This document shows, piece by piece, positions 50,996-60,819 of a stretch of DNA of 64,000 bases. The stretch's first letter is position 1. Each line of letters begins with the position of its first letter. The stretch covers positions 558,001 to 622,000 of the forward strand of contig CBDDEN010000010.1 of assembly GCA_965226925.1 (NCBI GenBank). Reading direction: 5' to 3'. Position numbers and translations under genes: made by a program. The DNA comes from CBDDCX01 sp965226925. Lineage in GTDB: Bacteria > Gemmatimonadota > Gemmatimonadetes > Longimicrobiales > Gaopeijiaceae. The notes below the pieces were generated by a model. That model made no database searches and was not told the origin of the DNA. It worked only from the letters and a program-made list of their open reading frames with translations.

Positions 50996-53900
50996 TCAGC
51001 CCGCCTGCTCACGCTCCAGAAGGTTGTTCTCGGTGACGTAGGCCGCCAACTCCCCTCGAGAGCCGAGCTCCAACTTGCGATAGATGTTCGACAGATGCGT
51101 GCTGACGGTACGCCGTGCGATATCCAGCTCCTTGGCCACCGCCTTGTCGGAGCGGCCCAACGCCACGAGTCGCGCGATCTCGAGCTCGCGCCGCGTGAGC
51201 CCTCCCGCGCCCGCTCCGGCCGACCGGCTCGGCGGGCGGACGTCCAACTCGCGGAACATGTCGCGGGTTTTCTGCAGTTCGCCCTCCGCCTTCATCTTCA
51301 GGAAGGCCCCGTGTACGTACCGAAGCTCACGCAAAGCCCCGTCGCGGTCCCCCAGATCGGCCAACCGCCCGGCGAGCTGACGGCGTACCCGGGCGCCGTC
51401 GAACACCATCGGCAACGCCTCCAAGTCCTTCGCCGCCTCCGCGAGGAGAACGGTGGACGCCCGCACGTCACCGGCGTGCCAGACCTTGATGCCCTCGAAG
51501 GCCTTGCCCCAGGCCAGGGCCAGGCGATTGCCCATACGCTTGCCGTAGCGGTTCAGGCGTTGCTCGATGTGCGCCGCCCCGGGGGCGTCGTCGAGTTCGA
51601 GGTAGGCCTCCGCGATCAGCGGCAGAAGACTGTGGACGGCCCAGACTATGAACCCGGAGTTCTCGGCGATGGCCAGGCCTTGCTCCCCCACCTTGATCGC
51701 CTCCTCATACTCGCCTTCGGCCACGTGGCACGCGGCTTTGCCGATGTGCGCCGGCAGCACGAGGTGAACACGGAGCGTGTCACCACCCTCCGCGCCGGAC
51801 AGCTGCCAAGCCTCTTCGACGCACTCTTTTCCCCGCTCGATCTCGCCTCGGCCGAAGTAGATCAGGGAGAGGAAAACGAGCAGTCGCGGCAGAAGAGCGT
51901 CCTGGCCGAGCGCTCGGGCCTTGGCGACGGATCGCTCTCCCAGGGCGATCCCCGTGTCCCACCTGCCGGCCGCCGCCGCGTGCTCGATGAAGATCTCGGC
52001 CGTCCAGAGTTCCAGGACGGGTGATCGGAGCTCCTCAGCCAACTCCTGGCAACGGTGAATGTGGGCATCCATCGTCTCGGTATCGCCGAGAAACCCCTCC
52101 AACACCGCCAGTTGCCAGTACACCCAGTAGGTGACGTGCGCGTCCCCCGCGGCCTGGGACAGCGGTATGGCCTCCCGGCCGTGCTCACGGACCTTCTCGG
52201 GATTGCCCAGCCACGTGTGCAGTATCATCAGCCCGCGGTGCACTCGGGCGAGCAGGCCGGGATCCGACACATCGCCGGCCAGCGCCAGCGCAGCCTCCAT
52301 CTCCGCCTGGGCTTCCTCGGCCCGCCCTTCGGACTGCAGGGCATTGCCCTTGTGGAGCCGCAGGTGGGCTTCGACGACGCGATCCTCGGCCGAGACGGCG
52401 CGCTCAAGGCCGAGCTCATAAGCGGCCAGGGCCTCGTCGTACCGCCCTCGGAAGTAGGCCCCCTGCCCTATGCGCCCGTACAGACGCCCGGCCCGAGCGT
52501 CCTCGTGCCTCTCGAGGGCCATCGCCAGCGCCGCCTGCCAGTGCTCCGCGGCACCGCCGTATTCGCCCGAGCGTTGGAGCGCGCGTGCCATGTCCTCCTC
52601 AAGCGACAGCAGGTCCAACCCCGAGCCCGGCTCACGAACGGCACTCCGGACGTCTCCGACGCGGGCGAGTGCGTCCCCCAGGAAGCCGACCGCTTCACGG
52701 TCCGCCCGCCGGGCCAGCGCCTCTCGGCCGGCCGCCGACAGATAAGCGATGACCCGATCCTCGTTGGTGCCGGCGCGAGAGAAGTGATAGGCCAGCTGGT
52801 GAGTGCGGTCGTTCAGGGAAGCGCCCACCTCCCCCTCCAGGACCTCCCCGATGGTGCGGTGAAGGCTCCGTGCCCGGGCGAGGCCGATGTCGGCGTAGAG
52901 GACCTCCTGCACGAGTGGGTGGGAGAACCTATAGACGATCGAGCTGCCCTCTGCGGCTTCGTCGACGAGTTGCTTCGCACGGAGTTCGTCGACGCCGCCG
53001 AGAAAGGTCTCCTCTTCCAAGCCGGTGACGGCTCGGAGCAGCTGATAGGTCGCACTCGTGCCGGCCACCGCGAGCGCCGAAGCGATCTGCGTCGCCGCCG
53101 GCGACAGCTCTCCCATCCGCGCCGTGACCGCCTCCGTCACCGACTCCGGCAGCTCAACGTCGTCGACTTCCCAACCCAGCCAGGTACCGTCACGCAGGTA
53201 GAGGCTCCCGGAATCCACCAGCGCGTTCAGAATCTCACCGATGAAGTGCGGATTGCCTCCGGTCCGTGCGTGGACGCGGGTCGAGAGTCCGTCGGAGACG
53301 CCCCGATCCACGTCGAACACCCGCCGCACCAGCTCGCCCGTGGTGTCCGCCGAGATGGGGCCGACATCGAGGACTCTGGCATTCGGGACCGACACCAGGG
53401 ATCTCTCCATGGCCTCGAAAGCGGCGTTCTCGCCCTTCCTCTCTACGTTGTACGTGCACACCACCAACACCGAAGACTCGGCGAGGTGACGGCTCACGAA
53501 GTGAAGAAGATCGAGACCGGACGGATCGCTCCAGTGCACGTCGTCGAGTGCGACGAGAACGGGTTTCTTCTCCCCGAGTCGGCGCAGGAACTCCGTGAAG
53601 TTCCAGTGGATCCGGGTTTGCAGCTCACCCGACTCTCCGGCGATCCCCACCGACGCCTCATCCGCGCCGGTGGCCAGGGCGGGTACGACGCGGGCGAGCT
53701 CCTCCTCCCCTCCGCGCGTGAGCACGGCCAGGGTCGAGGCGTCCATGTCCCTGAGGCCCGGCAGGAAGGCATTGGACCAGAGCCCGTAGGGGACCCCCGT
53801 CTCGACCCGGTACGCCTGCCCCCGCACGGCCAAGAACCCGAGCCGGTGCGCCTCTTCGGCCGCAGCGACCGCGAGGCGAGACTTGCCTATGCCCGTAGCG

Positions 53901-54016
53901 CCCCTCAGGAAGACGGCTTCCCCGGTGCCGGAAGCCGCATTGGCCAGGGCAGACCCGAGAAGATCGAGTTCTTCGGATCGTCCGACGAGGGGTAGGGGGG
54001 GCAGCATATGTGCCAT
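50996..54016 (-). CDS. MalT-like LuxR-family ATPase regulator
   Basis: 1006 residues from ATG 54016 (ATG 54007 is an alternative). An N-terminal STAND/AAA ATPase has Walker A RGATGIGKSRLA and Walker B VLVALDDVHWSDPSG. A central array of TPR-like helices spans about residues 440-900 (EYGGAAEHWQAALAMALERH, YDEALAAYELGLERAV). The C-terminal LuxR HTH is LTRRELEIARLVALGRSDKAVAKELDIARRTVSTHLSNIYRKL by position (about 935-980). It would activate promoters after sensing a ligand or partner. Divergent from the export operon at 54.4 kb, which may be its target. Confidence 0.88.
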   Translation of the reverse strand: MAHMLPPLPLVGRSEELDLLGSALANAASGTGEAVFLRGATGIGKSRLAVAAAEEAHRLGFLAVRGQAYRVETGVPYGLWSNAFLPGLRDMDASTLAVLTRGGEEELARVVPALATGADEASVGIAGESGELQTRIHWNFTEFLRRLGEKKPVLVALDDVHWSDPSGLDLLHFVSRHLAESSVLVVCTYNVERKGENAAFEAMERSLVSVPNARVLDVGPISADTTGELVRRVFDVDRGVSDGLSTRVHARTGGNPHFIGEILNALVDSGSLYLRDGTWLGWEVDDVELPESVTEAVTARMGELSPAATQIASALAVAGTSATYQLLRAVTGLEEETFLGGVDELRAKQLVDEAAEGSSIVYRFSHPLVQEVLYADIGLARARSLHRTIGEVLEGEVGASLNDRTHQLAYHFSRAGTNEDRVIAYLSAAGREALARRADREAVGFLGDALARVGDVRSAVREPGSGLDLLSLEEDMARALQRSGEYGGAAEHWQAALAMALERHEDARAGRLYGRIGQGAYFRGRYDEALAAYELGLERAVSAEDRVVEAHLRLHKGNALQSEGRAEEAQAEMEAALALAGDVSDPGLLARVHRGLMILHTWLGNPEKVREHGREAIPLSQAAGDAHVTYWVYWQLAVLEGFLGDTETMDAHIHRCQELAEELRSPVLELWTAEIFIEHAAAAGRWDTGIALGERSVAKARALGQDALLPRLLVFLSLIYFGRGEIERGKECVEEAWQLSGAEGGDTLRVHLVLPAHIGKAACHVAEGEYEEAIKVGEQGLAIAENSGFIVWAVHSLLPLIAEAYLELDDAPGAAHIEQRLNRYGKRMGNRLALAWGKAFEGIKVWHAGDVRASTVLLAEAAKDLEALPMVFDGARVRRQLAGRLADLGDRDGALRELRYVHGAFLKMKAEGELQKTRDMFRELDVRPPSRSAGAGAGGLTRRELEIARLVALGRSDKAVAKELDIARRTVSTHLSNIYRKLELGSRGELAAYVTENNLLEREQAG

Positions 54017-54356
54017 AGCGGATCCCACCTGTGATGAATTGTTGCATACTCCTCCATCCGCCCCCACGGCACAAGCCCTTCGGCGCCGGTGCACCGGTCG
54101 CCTAACAACCCGAATTGAGGCAACCCGACCGCTCGGGTTCGCGACTAAGAAAGAGGCGAAAACGTCCGAGCGAAGCCCCGGAACCGGTGCCGGTCCAGTC
54201 CCGGCGCACGGTCCTGGACAAGCCCTCGGGCGTCCTTTAGACTCTTCGCGACTCGGCGGAACAAAGGTCTGGCCACGGCCGCGTGGGCGTGCTCGGGCAC
54301 CGACGCGGCTTCTTGTTGCTCACATGGTGGACTCCAGGTCAGGAGGAATGGCAGGG
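54017..54356. other. Intergenic control region between luxR-type and export genes
   Basis: 340 bases with no gene. It must carry promoters for both divergent units. I see no convincing inverted repeat. Confidence 0.4.
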
Positions 54357-55331
54357 ATGATTGCCGTTGAAGGCGTGACGAAACGTTTTGGTGACCTCAT
54401 CGCGGTTCGGGACCTCGACTTCGAGGTGGACCGGGGCGAGGTGGTGGGCTTTCTCGGACCGAACGGGGCCGGCAAGACCACGACCATGAGGATGTTGACC
54501 GGCACACTGGAGCCCGACGAGGGCCGAGTGCTCTTCGACGGGGTGCCTATCGGAGACGACCTCACGGGTGCCAAGGAGCGCGTGGGATACCTGCCCGAGG
54601 CGAACCCGCTCTACGACGAGATGCTCGTGGCGGAGTACCTCGAGTACGCGGCTCGCCTGAGGATGCTCGAGGCGGCCACGGCCCGTTCAGCCATCTCCGA
54701 CGCCGTCGACGAGACGGGCACGGGTGAGGTGTTCTTCCGCCCCATCTCGGAACTCTCGAAGGGATTCCGGCAGCGGGTGGGTCTGGCGGCCGCCATCCTC
54801 CATCATCCCGAGATCCTCGTCCTGGACGAGCCCACCGAAGGCCTCGATCCCAACCAGCGCGTGGACATCCGGAATCTGGTCAGCGCGCTGGGCCGCGAGC
54901 GGACGGTGCTTCTGAGCACTCACGTCATGCAAGAGGTCGAGGCGACGTGTACGCGACTGCTGATCATCAGTCGCGGCCAACTGGTGGCGAACGGGGCCGT
55001 CACGGACCTGCTCGCCGCCGGCCGAGGCCTGTCCAGCTACATGGTCGAGGCCGAGGGCCCCGGCGTGGCCGACTCCCTCGGCCGGCTGCCCGGGGTCGAC
55101 TCCCACACCTCGGAGGAGATCGAAGGCCGGACGCGCGTACGGTTGTCCGTGACCGGCCGGGGAGAGCTCCGCCCCGAGATCTTCCGCATGGCCACGGAGA
55201 AGCAGTGGGTGCTGTGGGAGCTGCACCGCGAGAAGGCCACTCTGGAACAGATATTCCGTGAGTTGACCGCCGACGGAGCCGAGGCGGCCACGGCCGCAGA
55301 GGCGGCCGGGGAGAGCGAGATGCCGTCATGA
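54357..55331 (+). CDS. ABC transporter ATPase (GldA-like)
   Basis: 324 residues from ATG 54357, the start best spaced from AGGAGG. Walker A GPNGAGKTTTM, signature LSKGFRQRVGLA (position of LSGGQ), Walker B ILVLDEPTEGLDP, switch His in LLSTHVMQE. The C-terminal extension (LREPEIFRM-type region to EQIFRELTADG) is of the CcmA/GldA kind. It energises the membrane protein encoded next, with which it overlaps by 4 bp. Confidence 0.9.
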   Translation: MIAVEGVTKRFGDLIAVRDLDFEVDRGEVVGFLGPNGAGKTTTMRMLTGTLEPDEGRVLFDGVPIGDDLTGAKERVGYLPEANPLYDEMLVAEYLEYAARLRMLEAATARSAISDAVDETGTGEVFFRPISELSKGFRQRVGLAAAILHHPEILVLDEPTEGLDPNQRVDIRNLVSALGRERTVLLSTHVMQEVEATCTRLLIISRGQLVANGAVTDLLAAGRGLSSYMVEAEGPGVADSLGRLPGVDSHTSEEIEGRTRVRLSVTGRGELRPEIFRMATEKQWVLWELHREKATLEQIFRELTADGAEAATAAEAAGESEMPS

Positions 55332-57577
55332 GGCGCGCCTGGAACGTGGCACGACGAGAGGTCGCCACCTTCTTCGACCACCCCACCGCGTACATCCTGG
55401 TGGTGGCGTTCCTGGGCCTGGGCCTCTTCCTGACCTTCCGCACTCTCTATGCGGTCGGAATCGCCACCCTGCGCCCGTTCTTCGACATGCTGCCGTGGCT
55501 CTTCGCCGTCTTCATTCCAGCCATGACCATGCGCGCTCTTGCGGAAGAAAAGCGGAGCGGCACGCTGGAGTGGCTCCTGGCGCATCCCCTCGGGGAGGTG
55601 GAGGTGATCGCCGGCAAGTTCATGGGGAACTGGATCTTCGCGCTCATCGCCCTCGCGGGTAGCGTGCCGATGGCGATCGGGTTGCTCATGGTATCGGAGG
55701 CCGACGCCTGCATCATGGTTGCCCAGTACGTCGGCGCCTGCCTTTTGGCGGCGCAGGGCGTGGCCGTGGGCCTGTGGGCATCGAGCCTGTCGCGAAACCA
55801 GATCACCGCGTTCATGGTTGCGGCTTCGGCGTCCTTCTTCCTGGTGTTGATCGGGACTCCGGTGGTTCTCATCGGACTGCCGCCCGCGCTGGGGGCTGCC
55901 GTGTCCGGCCTGTCCGTCATGGGGCACTTCGGCAACGTGGCCAGAGGCGTGGTCGACCTGCGGGACGTCATCTACTTCTTGTCGACCACGGCCCTGTTCC
56001 TCGTCTTGGCGGCGGGCCACATGAGCGGGAATCGGCTGTCGCACGGGCGAGGCGCGTACCGCCGTCTCCGGACCGGGACGGTAGGACTGATCGGTGTGGT
56101 CGTCGTCGTCAACCTCCTGGGCGGTAACATCAGAGGACGTTTGGACCTGACCAGCGGCGGGCTGTATACGCTGTCAGACGGGAGCCGAACGATCTTGAGG
56201 GGGTTGGACGACATCGTGACGCTCAAGCTCGTCGTTTCCGATGAGCTCCCCACCGAGCTCGTGCCTTCGCTGCGTGACGTGAGAGACCTCGTCTCGGACC
56301 TGCAGCGGGCCGCGGGGGGATGGCTCGTCGTGGAGAACCCGAACCCGGACGACGACGAAGATTCGGCGGCCGAGGCGCGCGCCCTGGGCGTCTCTCAGAA
56401 CGAGTTCAACGTGCTGAGGGACGACGAATTCGAGGTGCGCCGGGGATGGTTCGGGCTCGCCCTCCTCTACGCCGATGAGCGGGAGGTCATCCCGTACATC
56501 AACCGCTCGGACGACCTCGAATTCCGCATCGTCTCGAGCATCTCCACCATGACCACGGTGGTGAAGCCCAAGGTGACGTTCCTGACCGGATTCGGGGCCG
56601 AGAGCGCCGGAGTCTTCCCTTCCCTTCAGCAGGGCCTGGCAGACCGATACCAGGTCGGCGCCGCCGACGTCTCGGGAGACACGCTTCCCGAGCTCGACTC
56701 CCGCACAACGGACATCGTCGTGTTGGCCGGACCCGACCAGGAGATGCCCGACGACGTGATCCGGATCGTGCGCTCATACATCGAAGGTGGTGGCGCGGCG
56801 CTCTTCCTCCTGGACAACAACCAGGTCTCGCCCGAGTCACCGACGACCATCGCGGTTCGTACCGGGCTCGAAGGCTTCCTGGAGGACAACGGAATCCGCA
56901 TGGACGCGGGGATGGCTCTGGACTACAGCTCCAACTCGACCATCTCCATGGGCCGCCAGGGGATCTTCAACGTGGTGCGTCCCTACCCTCTCTGGCCCAT
57001 CGCCCTGAGGGGGGACGACCATTCGACCACCAGGGACCTGAACAACCTGAGTGTGGGCTGGGCAACGGCGATCTCGGTCACCGACAGCACGCGGGTGCGC
57101 AGGCTCTGGGTGACCAGCGAGGCCGGAGGCATCCAGCCGCCGGGTGGACTGATCATGCCCGAGGCACTCTCGCAGCCCAACCCGGACGACCTCGAGACGG
57201 TGACCCTCGCGGTAGCCGTCGAGTCGGCCTCCTCCGGAGACCCGGCCGGGGAAGAAGCGGGCACTGCGGCGGGGGGGCGAATGATCGTGATCGGAGACGT
57301 GGACTTCCTACAAGAGCAGTTCGTGCGCTCCAACCCGCAAAACCTGATCTTCACCGCCAACGCCATCGACTGGCTCGCTCAGGACGAGGCGCTCATCGAC
57401 ATCCGCTCCAAAACGCGCACGCCCCCGGCGATGGCCTTTACGTCGGACTTTCAGAAGACGGGCTTGAAGTGGGGGAATCTGGTGGGCGTGCCGCTGCTGT
57501 TCGTGTTGGGCGGCACAGCACGTGTAACCGGCCGGCGGCGTAGGGCCGAGGCGCGCTGGAAGCAGATGACCCGATGA
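55328..57577 (+). CDS. GldF-GldG fusion: ABC permease with auxiliary domain
   Basis: 749 residues. The first 240 form a six-segment ABC-2 permease (HPTAYILVVAFLGLGLFLTF, AEEKRSGTLEWLLAHPLGEVEVIAGKFMGNW). The rest is the GldG/ABC-auxiliary domain: one membrane segment, DLTSGGLYTLSDGSRTILRGLDDIVTLKLVVSDELP, VTFLTGFGAES, DIVVLAGPDQEMPDDVIRIVRSYIEGGG, ending in another membrane helix. In Bacteroidota the two parts are separate genes needed for gliding; elsewhere such fusions are of unknown export function. Confidence 0.88.
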   Translation: MRRAWNVARREVATFFDHPTAYILVVAFLGLGLFLTFRTLYAVGIATLRPFFDMLPWLFAVFIPAMTMRALAEEKRSGTLEWLLAHPLGEVEVIAGKFMGNWIFALIALAGSVPMAIGLLMVSEADACIMVAQYVGACLLAAQGVAVGLWASSLSRNQITAFMVAASASFFLVLIGTPVVLIGLPPALGAAVSGLSVMGHFGNVARGVVDLRDVIYFLSTTALFLVLAAGHMSGNRLSHGRGAYRRLRTGTVGLIGVVVVVNLLGGNIRGRLDLTSGGLYTLSDGSRTILRGLDDIVTLKLVVSDELPTELVPSLRDVRDLVSDLQRAAGGWLVVENPNPDDDEDSAAEARALGVSQNEFNVLRDDEFEVRRGWFGLALLYADEREVIPYINRSDDLEFRIVSSISTMTTVVKPKVTFLTGFGAESAGVFPSLQQGLADRYQVGAADVSGDTLPELDSRTTDIVVLAGPDQEMPDDVIRIVRSYIEGGGAALFLLDNNQVSPESPTTIAVRTGLEGFLEDNGIRMDAGMALDYSSNSTISMGRQGIFNVVRPYPLWPIALRGDDHSTTRDLNNLSVGWATAISVTDSTRVRRLWVTSEAGGIQPPGGLIMPEALSQPNPDDLETVTLAVAVESASSGDPAGEEAGTAAGGRMIVIGDVDFLQEQFVRSNPQNLIFTANAIDWLAQDEALIDIRSKTRTPPAMAFTSDFQKTGLKWGNLVGVPLLFVLGGTARVTGRRRRAEARWKQMTR

Positions 57578-58497
57578 GTGAGAAATCGCTGAAGAAGATC
57601 CTGGTCACGCTCGCCGTGCTCCTGGGACTGTGGGGCGTCTCCTCCCTGCTGTCCGGCCGCGGTGGTGGTGGGTCGGCCGACGCGGATGGCTGTGTCTCCG
57701 AGGCCTTGGCGGGCCTGGACGGCAGCACCGTGGAGTCCGTCCGGATCGACGGGCCGCTCGCGACTCTCAGCCTCGAGCGCAGCGGTGGGGCCTGGACGGT
57801 GAACGGTTACGCCGCGGACTCGACCGCGGTCGGCCGACTCTGGGAGGCACTTTCGGGTTCGGAGGTGGGTGGCGTCGTAGCGACGAATCCGGCCAATCAC
57901 GAGCGTATGGGTGTCTCGGCCGACAGCGCCTGGGTGCTCGAGTGGACGAGAACGGATGGGGAGACCTCAGGCCTGCTCGTCGGCAAGAGCGGTCCCACGT
58001 ACCCCAGCGCTTACGCGCGCCGGCCGGATGAGGACCTCGTCGTCATCATTTCCGGCGACCTCAGGTCGGCCGTGACGCGAGGCGTCCTGGCCTGGCGTGA
58101 CAAGACGGTGCTGCGCACCGACACCGCGGCGGTCGCCCGCGTGGTCATCGACCGCGAGGACGACTCGTATGCGCTGGAACGTACCGACGGCGTGTGGACC
58201 GTGAACGGCGAGGTAGCGGCTGCCACCGCCGTCGCCGACCTGATGCGGGAGCTCGACCTTCTGGTGGCCACCGGGTTCGTTGAAGCAGGTCACGAGGCCG
58301 AAGGGGACCCGAGGCGGCTGACCGCCTTGGACGCGGCAGGCGACACCTTGGTGACGGTGGCGATCTCCGGAACCGACGCCACACGGCACGCCCGGGTGCG
58401 GGGGAACGACGTCGTCTTCGCGATTCCGGTGTGGCGAGCCGACCGAGTCACGCCGAGCCTGGACACGTTGCTGCCGACGGAGGATGGGGGTGGCTGA
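57574..58497 (+). CDS. DUF4340 protein of the GldFG-type operon
   Basis: 307 residues, overlapping the previous gene by 4 bp. One N-terminal membrane anchor (KILVTLAVLLGLWGVSSLL), then two repeated halves with the DUF4340 pattern (VRIDGPLATLSLERSGGAWTVNG and VVIDREDDSYALERTDGVWTVNG). This protein regularly follows GldG-type auxiliary proteins. Likely a periplasmic part of the exporter. Confidence 0.88.
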   Translation: MSEKSLKKILVTLAVLLGLWGVSSLLSGRGGGGSADADGCVSEALAGLDGSTVESVRIDGPLATLSLERSGGAWTVNGYAADSTAVGRLWEALSGSEVGGVVATNPANHERMGVSADSAWVLEWTRTDGETSGLLVGKSGPTYPSAYARRPDEDLVVIISGDLRSAVTRGVLAWRDKTVLRTDTAAVARVVIDREDDSYALERTDGVWTVNGEVAAATAVADLMRELDLLVATGFVEAGHEAEGDPRRLTALDAAGDTLVTVAISGTDATRHARVRGNDVVFAIPVWRADRVTPSLDTLLPTEDGGG

Positions 58498-58727
58498 TCG
58501 TCGCGTGGTGACGAGCCCGGTGCGTGGGGGTCCGCGCCGATTCCCGGATCCGCCGCCGGGGGTCCGTGTATTGCGAGGGTGCCCCGCGCGTATCATCCCT
58601 TAGCGGACTCGTGCGCTCGGGGGCCACCAGAATTCGGCTACACCACACAACGATGTGGCTGCAGGGACGTGTACCCCGTGTCGGCCACCGTCCATGTTCA
58701 GGAACCCGTCACCTCAGGAGAACATCC

Positions 58728-60623
58728 GTGACACGCTCCACCGCCCCACTCGGTGCTCTGGTCCTGTCCGCCGTCTTGGTGGGCCTGATGCCGGCCGTGC
58801 CCGCCGATCTGTCCGGCCAGGAGTCGAATCCCGATTCGCTGAAGCTTCTGGCCAAGGCCAAGGACGTTCAGGCGAAGTTCGAGCGCTACCGCGAGCAGCG
58901 GATTCCCCCCGAGCTACCCACCTATGGAGGGCGTGGCTGCGACGACCTCGTGGGCCGATTCTGTCTCCGCTTCGGCAACGGTGAGGACGACGACGAGTGG
59001 CAGGTACCGGAGGAGCCGATCGAGTTCGGCATGGCCCGAGTGCAGGTCCTGAAGGATCTCGCGGAGATCGGCCAGGAAATCCCCGGGGATTCGTGGGTCT
59101 TGGGCCAGCGGGTCTACTACATGGGCGAGGTGGGCAACTGGTCCGAGGCCGAGAACCTGATCCGCCGGTGCAGCGGCGAGCAGTGGTGGTGCACGACGCT
59201 GTTGGGGTACGTGAAGCACTCCCAGGGGGACTTCGTCTTCGCCGCCCAGATCTTCGACCGCGCGATCGAACAGATGCCTCCCGACGAGGCGAAGCGTTTC
59301 CGCACGCCCACGTACCTGCTGGATCCCGGGGCGATGGACATCTACGAGGAGTCCGACGACAAGGAGGCCGCCGAGGACCGGCTCTGGCTCCTTTCCGATC
59401 CGCTTTACATGGTCGACGGCAACGACCGCAAGACCGAACAATACGCCAGGCAGGTGCTAATCCGGATGCGCTCGGAGGCCGAGAACACGTACGGCGTGGC
59501 GTGGGGTGACGACATCGAACAACTCACGCTCCGTTACGGGGCCGAGAGGGCCTGGGAGCGCGTGAAGGGACTCGTGGGACAGGGTCTGCAGGACACCCGC
59601 ACCATCGTGGGCCGGCATCACCCCAAGAGCAAGGAGTTCCTTCCCCCCAAAGAAGGGCTGGTCGATCCCGCCGAGGTGGCGCCGGGAGACTGGACCATCG
59701 GCGAGATCCGGCCGTGGACCGGGTACGCGCCGCCATATGCTCCGGACTTCGATCCGCTCGAGACTCAGGTGGCGCGCTTCAGAAGGGGCGACTCTCTCCT
59801 GGTGGTCGGGGCCTTCGCGCCGGCGGTGGAGGACGTGCCGCCGGTCGACGAGCGCCGCGCCGACTTGAATCGCAATCCTCGGATCGTGAACGAGCGGCCC
59901 CCGCGGAACGAATCCCGTGGGGACCGGCAGGCGAGGCTGAACCCGTTCGGTCAGCGTGTCGAGACACCCCAGCCGATGGTGGCCGCCGAACCCGAGCCGG
60001 ACGGTCCTATCCGTTCGGGGCTCTTTCTGATCGACACGGAGGATGGCGATCGCCACGAGGTCCTCGGTGAGGGTCCCGAAGGGGCCTTCCAGCTCCAGGT
60101 CGACAACGGCCGATACATCATCGGTGTCGAAGCGTTCAGCGAGGACGCCAAGCAGGCCTGGCGAGACCGGCATGGGCTTTGGCAGGACGACATCGTTCCC
60201 GGATTGGCCGCGGTCTCCGACCTGCTGATCCTCAAGGGCGGGGGTGAACTCCCCAGGACCCTGGATGAGGCGCTGCCGAGCGCCATGGCGGCTACGCGCA
60301 TCCGAGCCGGAGAGGCGTTCAAGATCGCGTGGGAGTTGTACGGACTCCGCATCGGCGAGTCCGCGAGCGTGCGTATCCGCGTGGACCGGGGAGGACAGGG
60401 TCTGCTACGGCGGCTCGGCGCCTTCCTGCGGGTCCTCGAGCCCGACGCGCCGGTGGTGATGACCTACGAGGACGCCGGGCCCGACGTGCTCGGCACCGTG
60501 TTCCGGGCGGTCCAACTCAACTTGCCAGACCTGGAGCCCGGAGAGTATACCCTCACGGTGGAAATCGAGCTCTCCGGACGCGAGCCCATGGTCGTGGCAC
60601 GGCCGATCATCATCGTTCCATGA
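58728..60623 (+). CDS. Large secreted protein of unknown function
   Basis: 631 residues from GTG 58728 (AGGAG eight bases upstream). Signal peptide ends near SGQES. N-terminal half with CDDLVGRFCLRFGNGEDDDEW and TPR-like helices (GQRVYYMGEVGNWSEAENLIRRC, QGDFVFAAQIFDRAIEQMP). A GWxTD-like middle and a C-terminal beta domain follow (AFKIAWELYGLRIGESASVRIRV, GEYTLTVEIELSGREPMVVARP). Related proteins are common in Gemmatimonadota. Follows the export operon by 230 bp; a substrate or partner role is conceivable only. Confidence 0.65.
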   Translation: MTRSTAPLGALVLSAVLVGLMPAVPADLSGQESNPDSLKLLAKAKDVQAKFERYREQRIPPELPTYGGRGCDDLVGRFCLRFGNGEDDDEWQVPEEPIEFGMARVQVLKDLAEIGQEIPGDSWVLGQRVYYMGEVGNWSEAENLIRRCSGEQWWCTTLLGYVKHSQGDFVFAAQIFDRAIEQMPPDEAKRFRTPTYLLDPGAMDIYEESDDKEAAEDRLWLLSDPLYMVDGNDRKTEQYARQVLIRMRSEAENTYGVAWGDDIEQLTLRYGAERAWERVKGLVGQGLQDTRTIVGRHHPKSKEFLPPKEGLVDPAEVAPGDWTIGEIRPWTGYAPPYAPDFDPLETQVARFRRGDSLLVVGAFAPAVEDVPPVDERRADLNRNPRIVNERPPRNESRGDRQARLNPFGQRVETPQPMVAAEPEPDGPIRSGLFLIDTEDGDRHEVLGEGPEGAFQLQVDNGRYIIGVEAFSEDAKQAWRDRHGLWQDDIVPGLAAVSDLLILKGGGELPRTLDEALPSAMAATRIRAGEAFKIAWELYGLRIGESASVRIRVDRGGQGLLRRLGAFLRVLEPDAPVVMTYEDAGPDVLGTVFRAVQLNLPDLEPGEYTLTVEIELSGREPMVVARPIIIVP

Positions 60624-60697
60624 GGGTCCATGAAGATACGGCTGTACGCCCAACCGCCCGGGTGGGGCTCCATGCTCATCGAGGTGGATCTTCCGGA

Positions 60698-60819
60698 GTG
60701 TGACGGCACCGATGTTCTTCATCGCCACGGGCAGCATGGCCAACATCGGCGGGGCGGCTACGGCTCCGGTCGTGGCGGGCATCTACCACCCCGCAATGGC
60801 GCCGGTCGGGCTTCTCATG
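60698..60819 (+). pseudogene. DUF819 membrane-protein scrap
   Basis: The frame encodes APMFFIATGSMANIGGAATA and PVVAGIYHPAMAPVGLLM, the conserved end region of DUF819 family membrane proteins (family: tqAniGGpasApvvA). All other parts are missing; both sides are joined to unrelated sequence. The 50 bases before it may be a further scrap (IRLYAQPPGWGSMLIEVDLP). Confidence 0.55.

Noticed and set aside
52055..53995. 646-codon plus-strand frame opposite the LuxR-type gene
   Set aside because: Shadow of a gene with Walker A/B and LuxR HTH motifs on the other strand; composition is Arg/Gln/His rich as in frame shadows.
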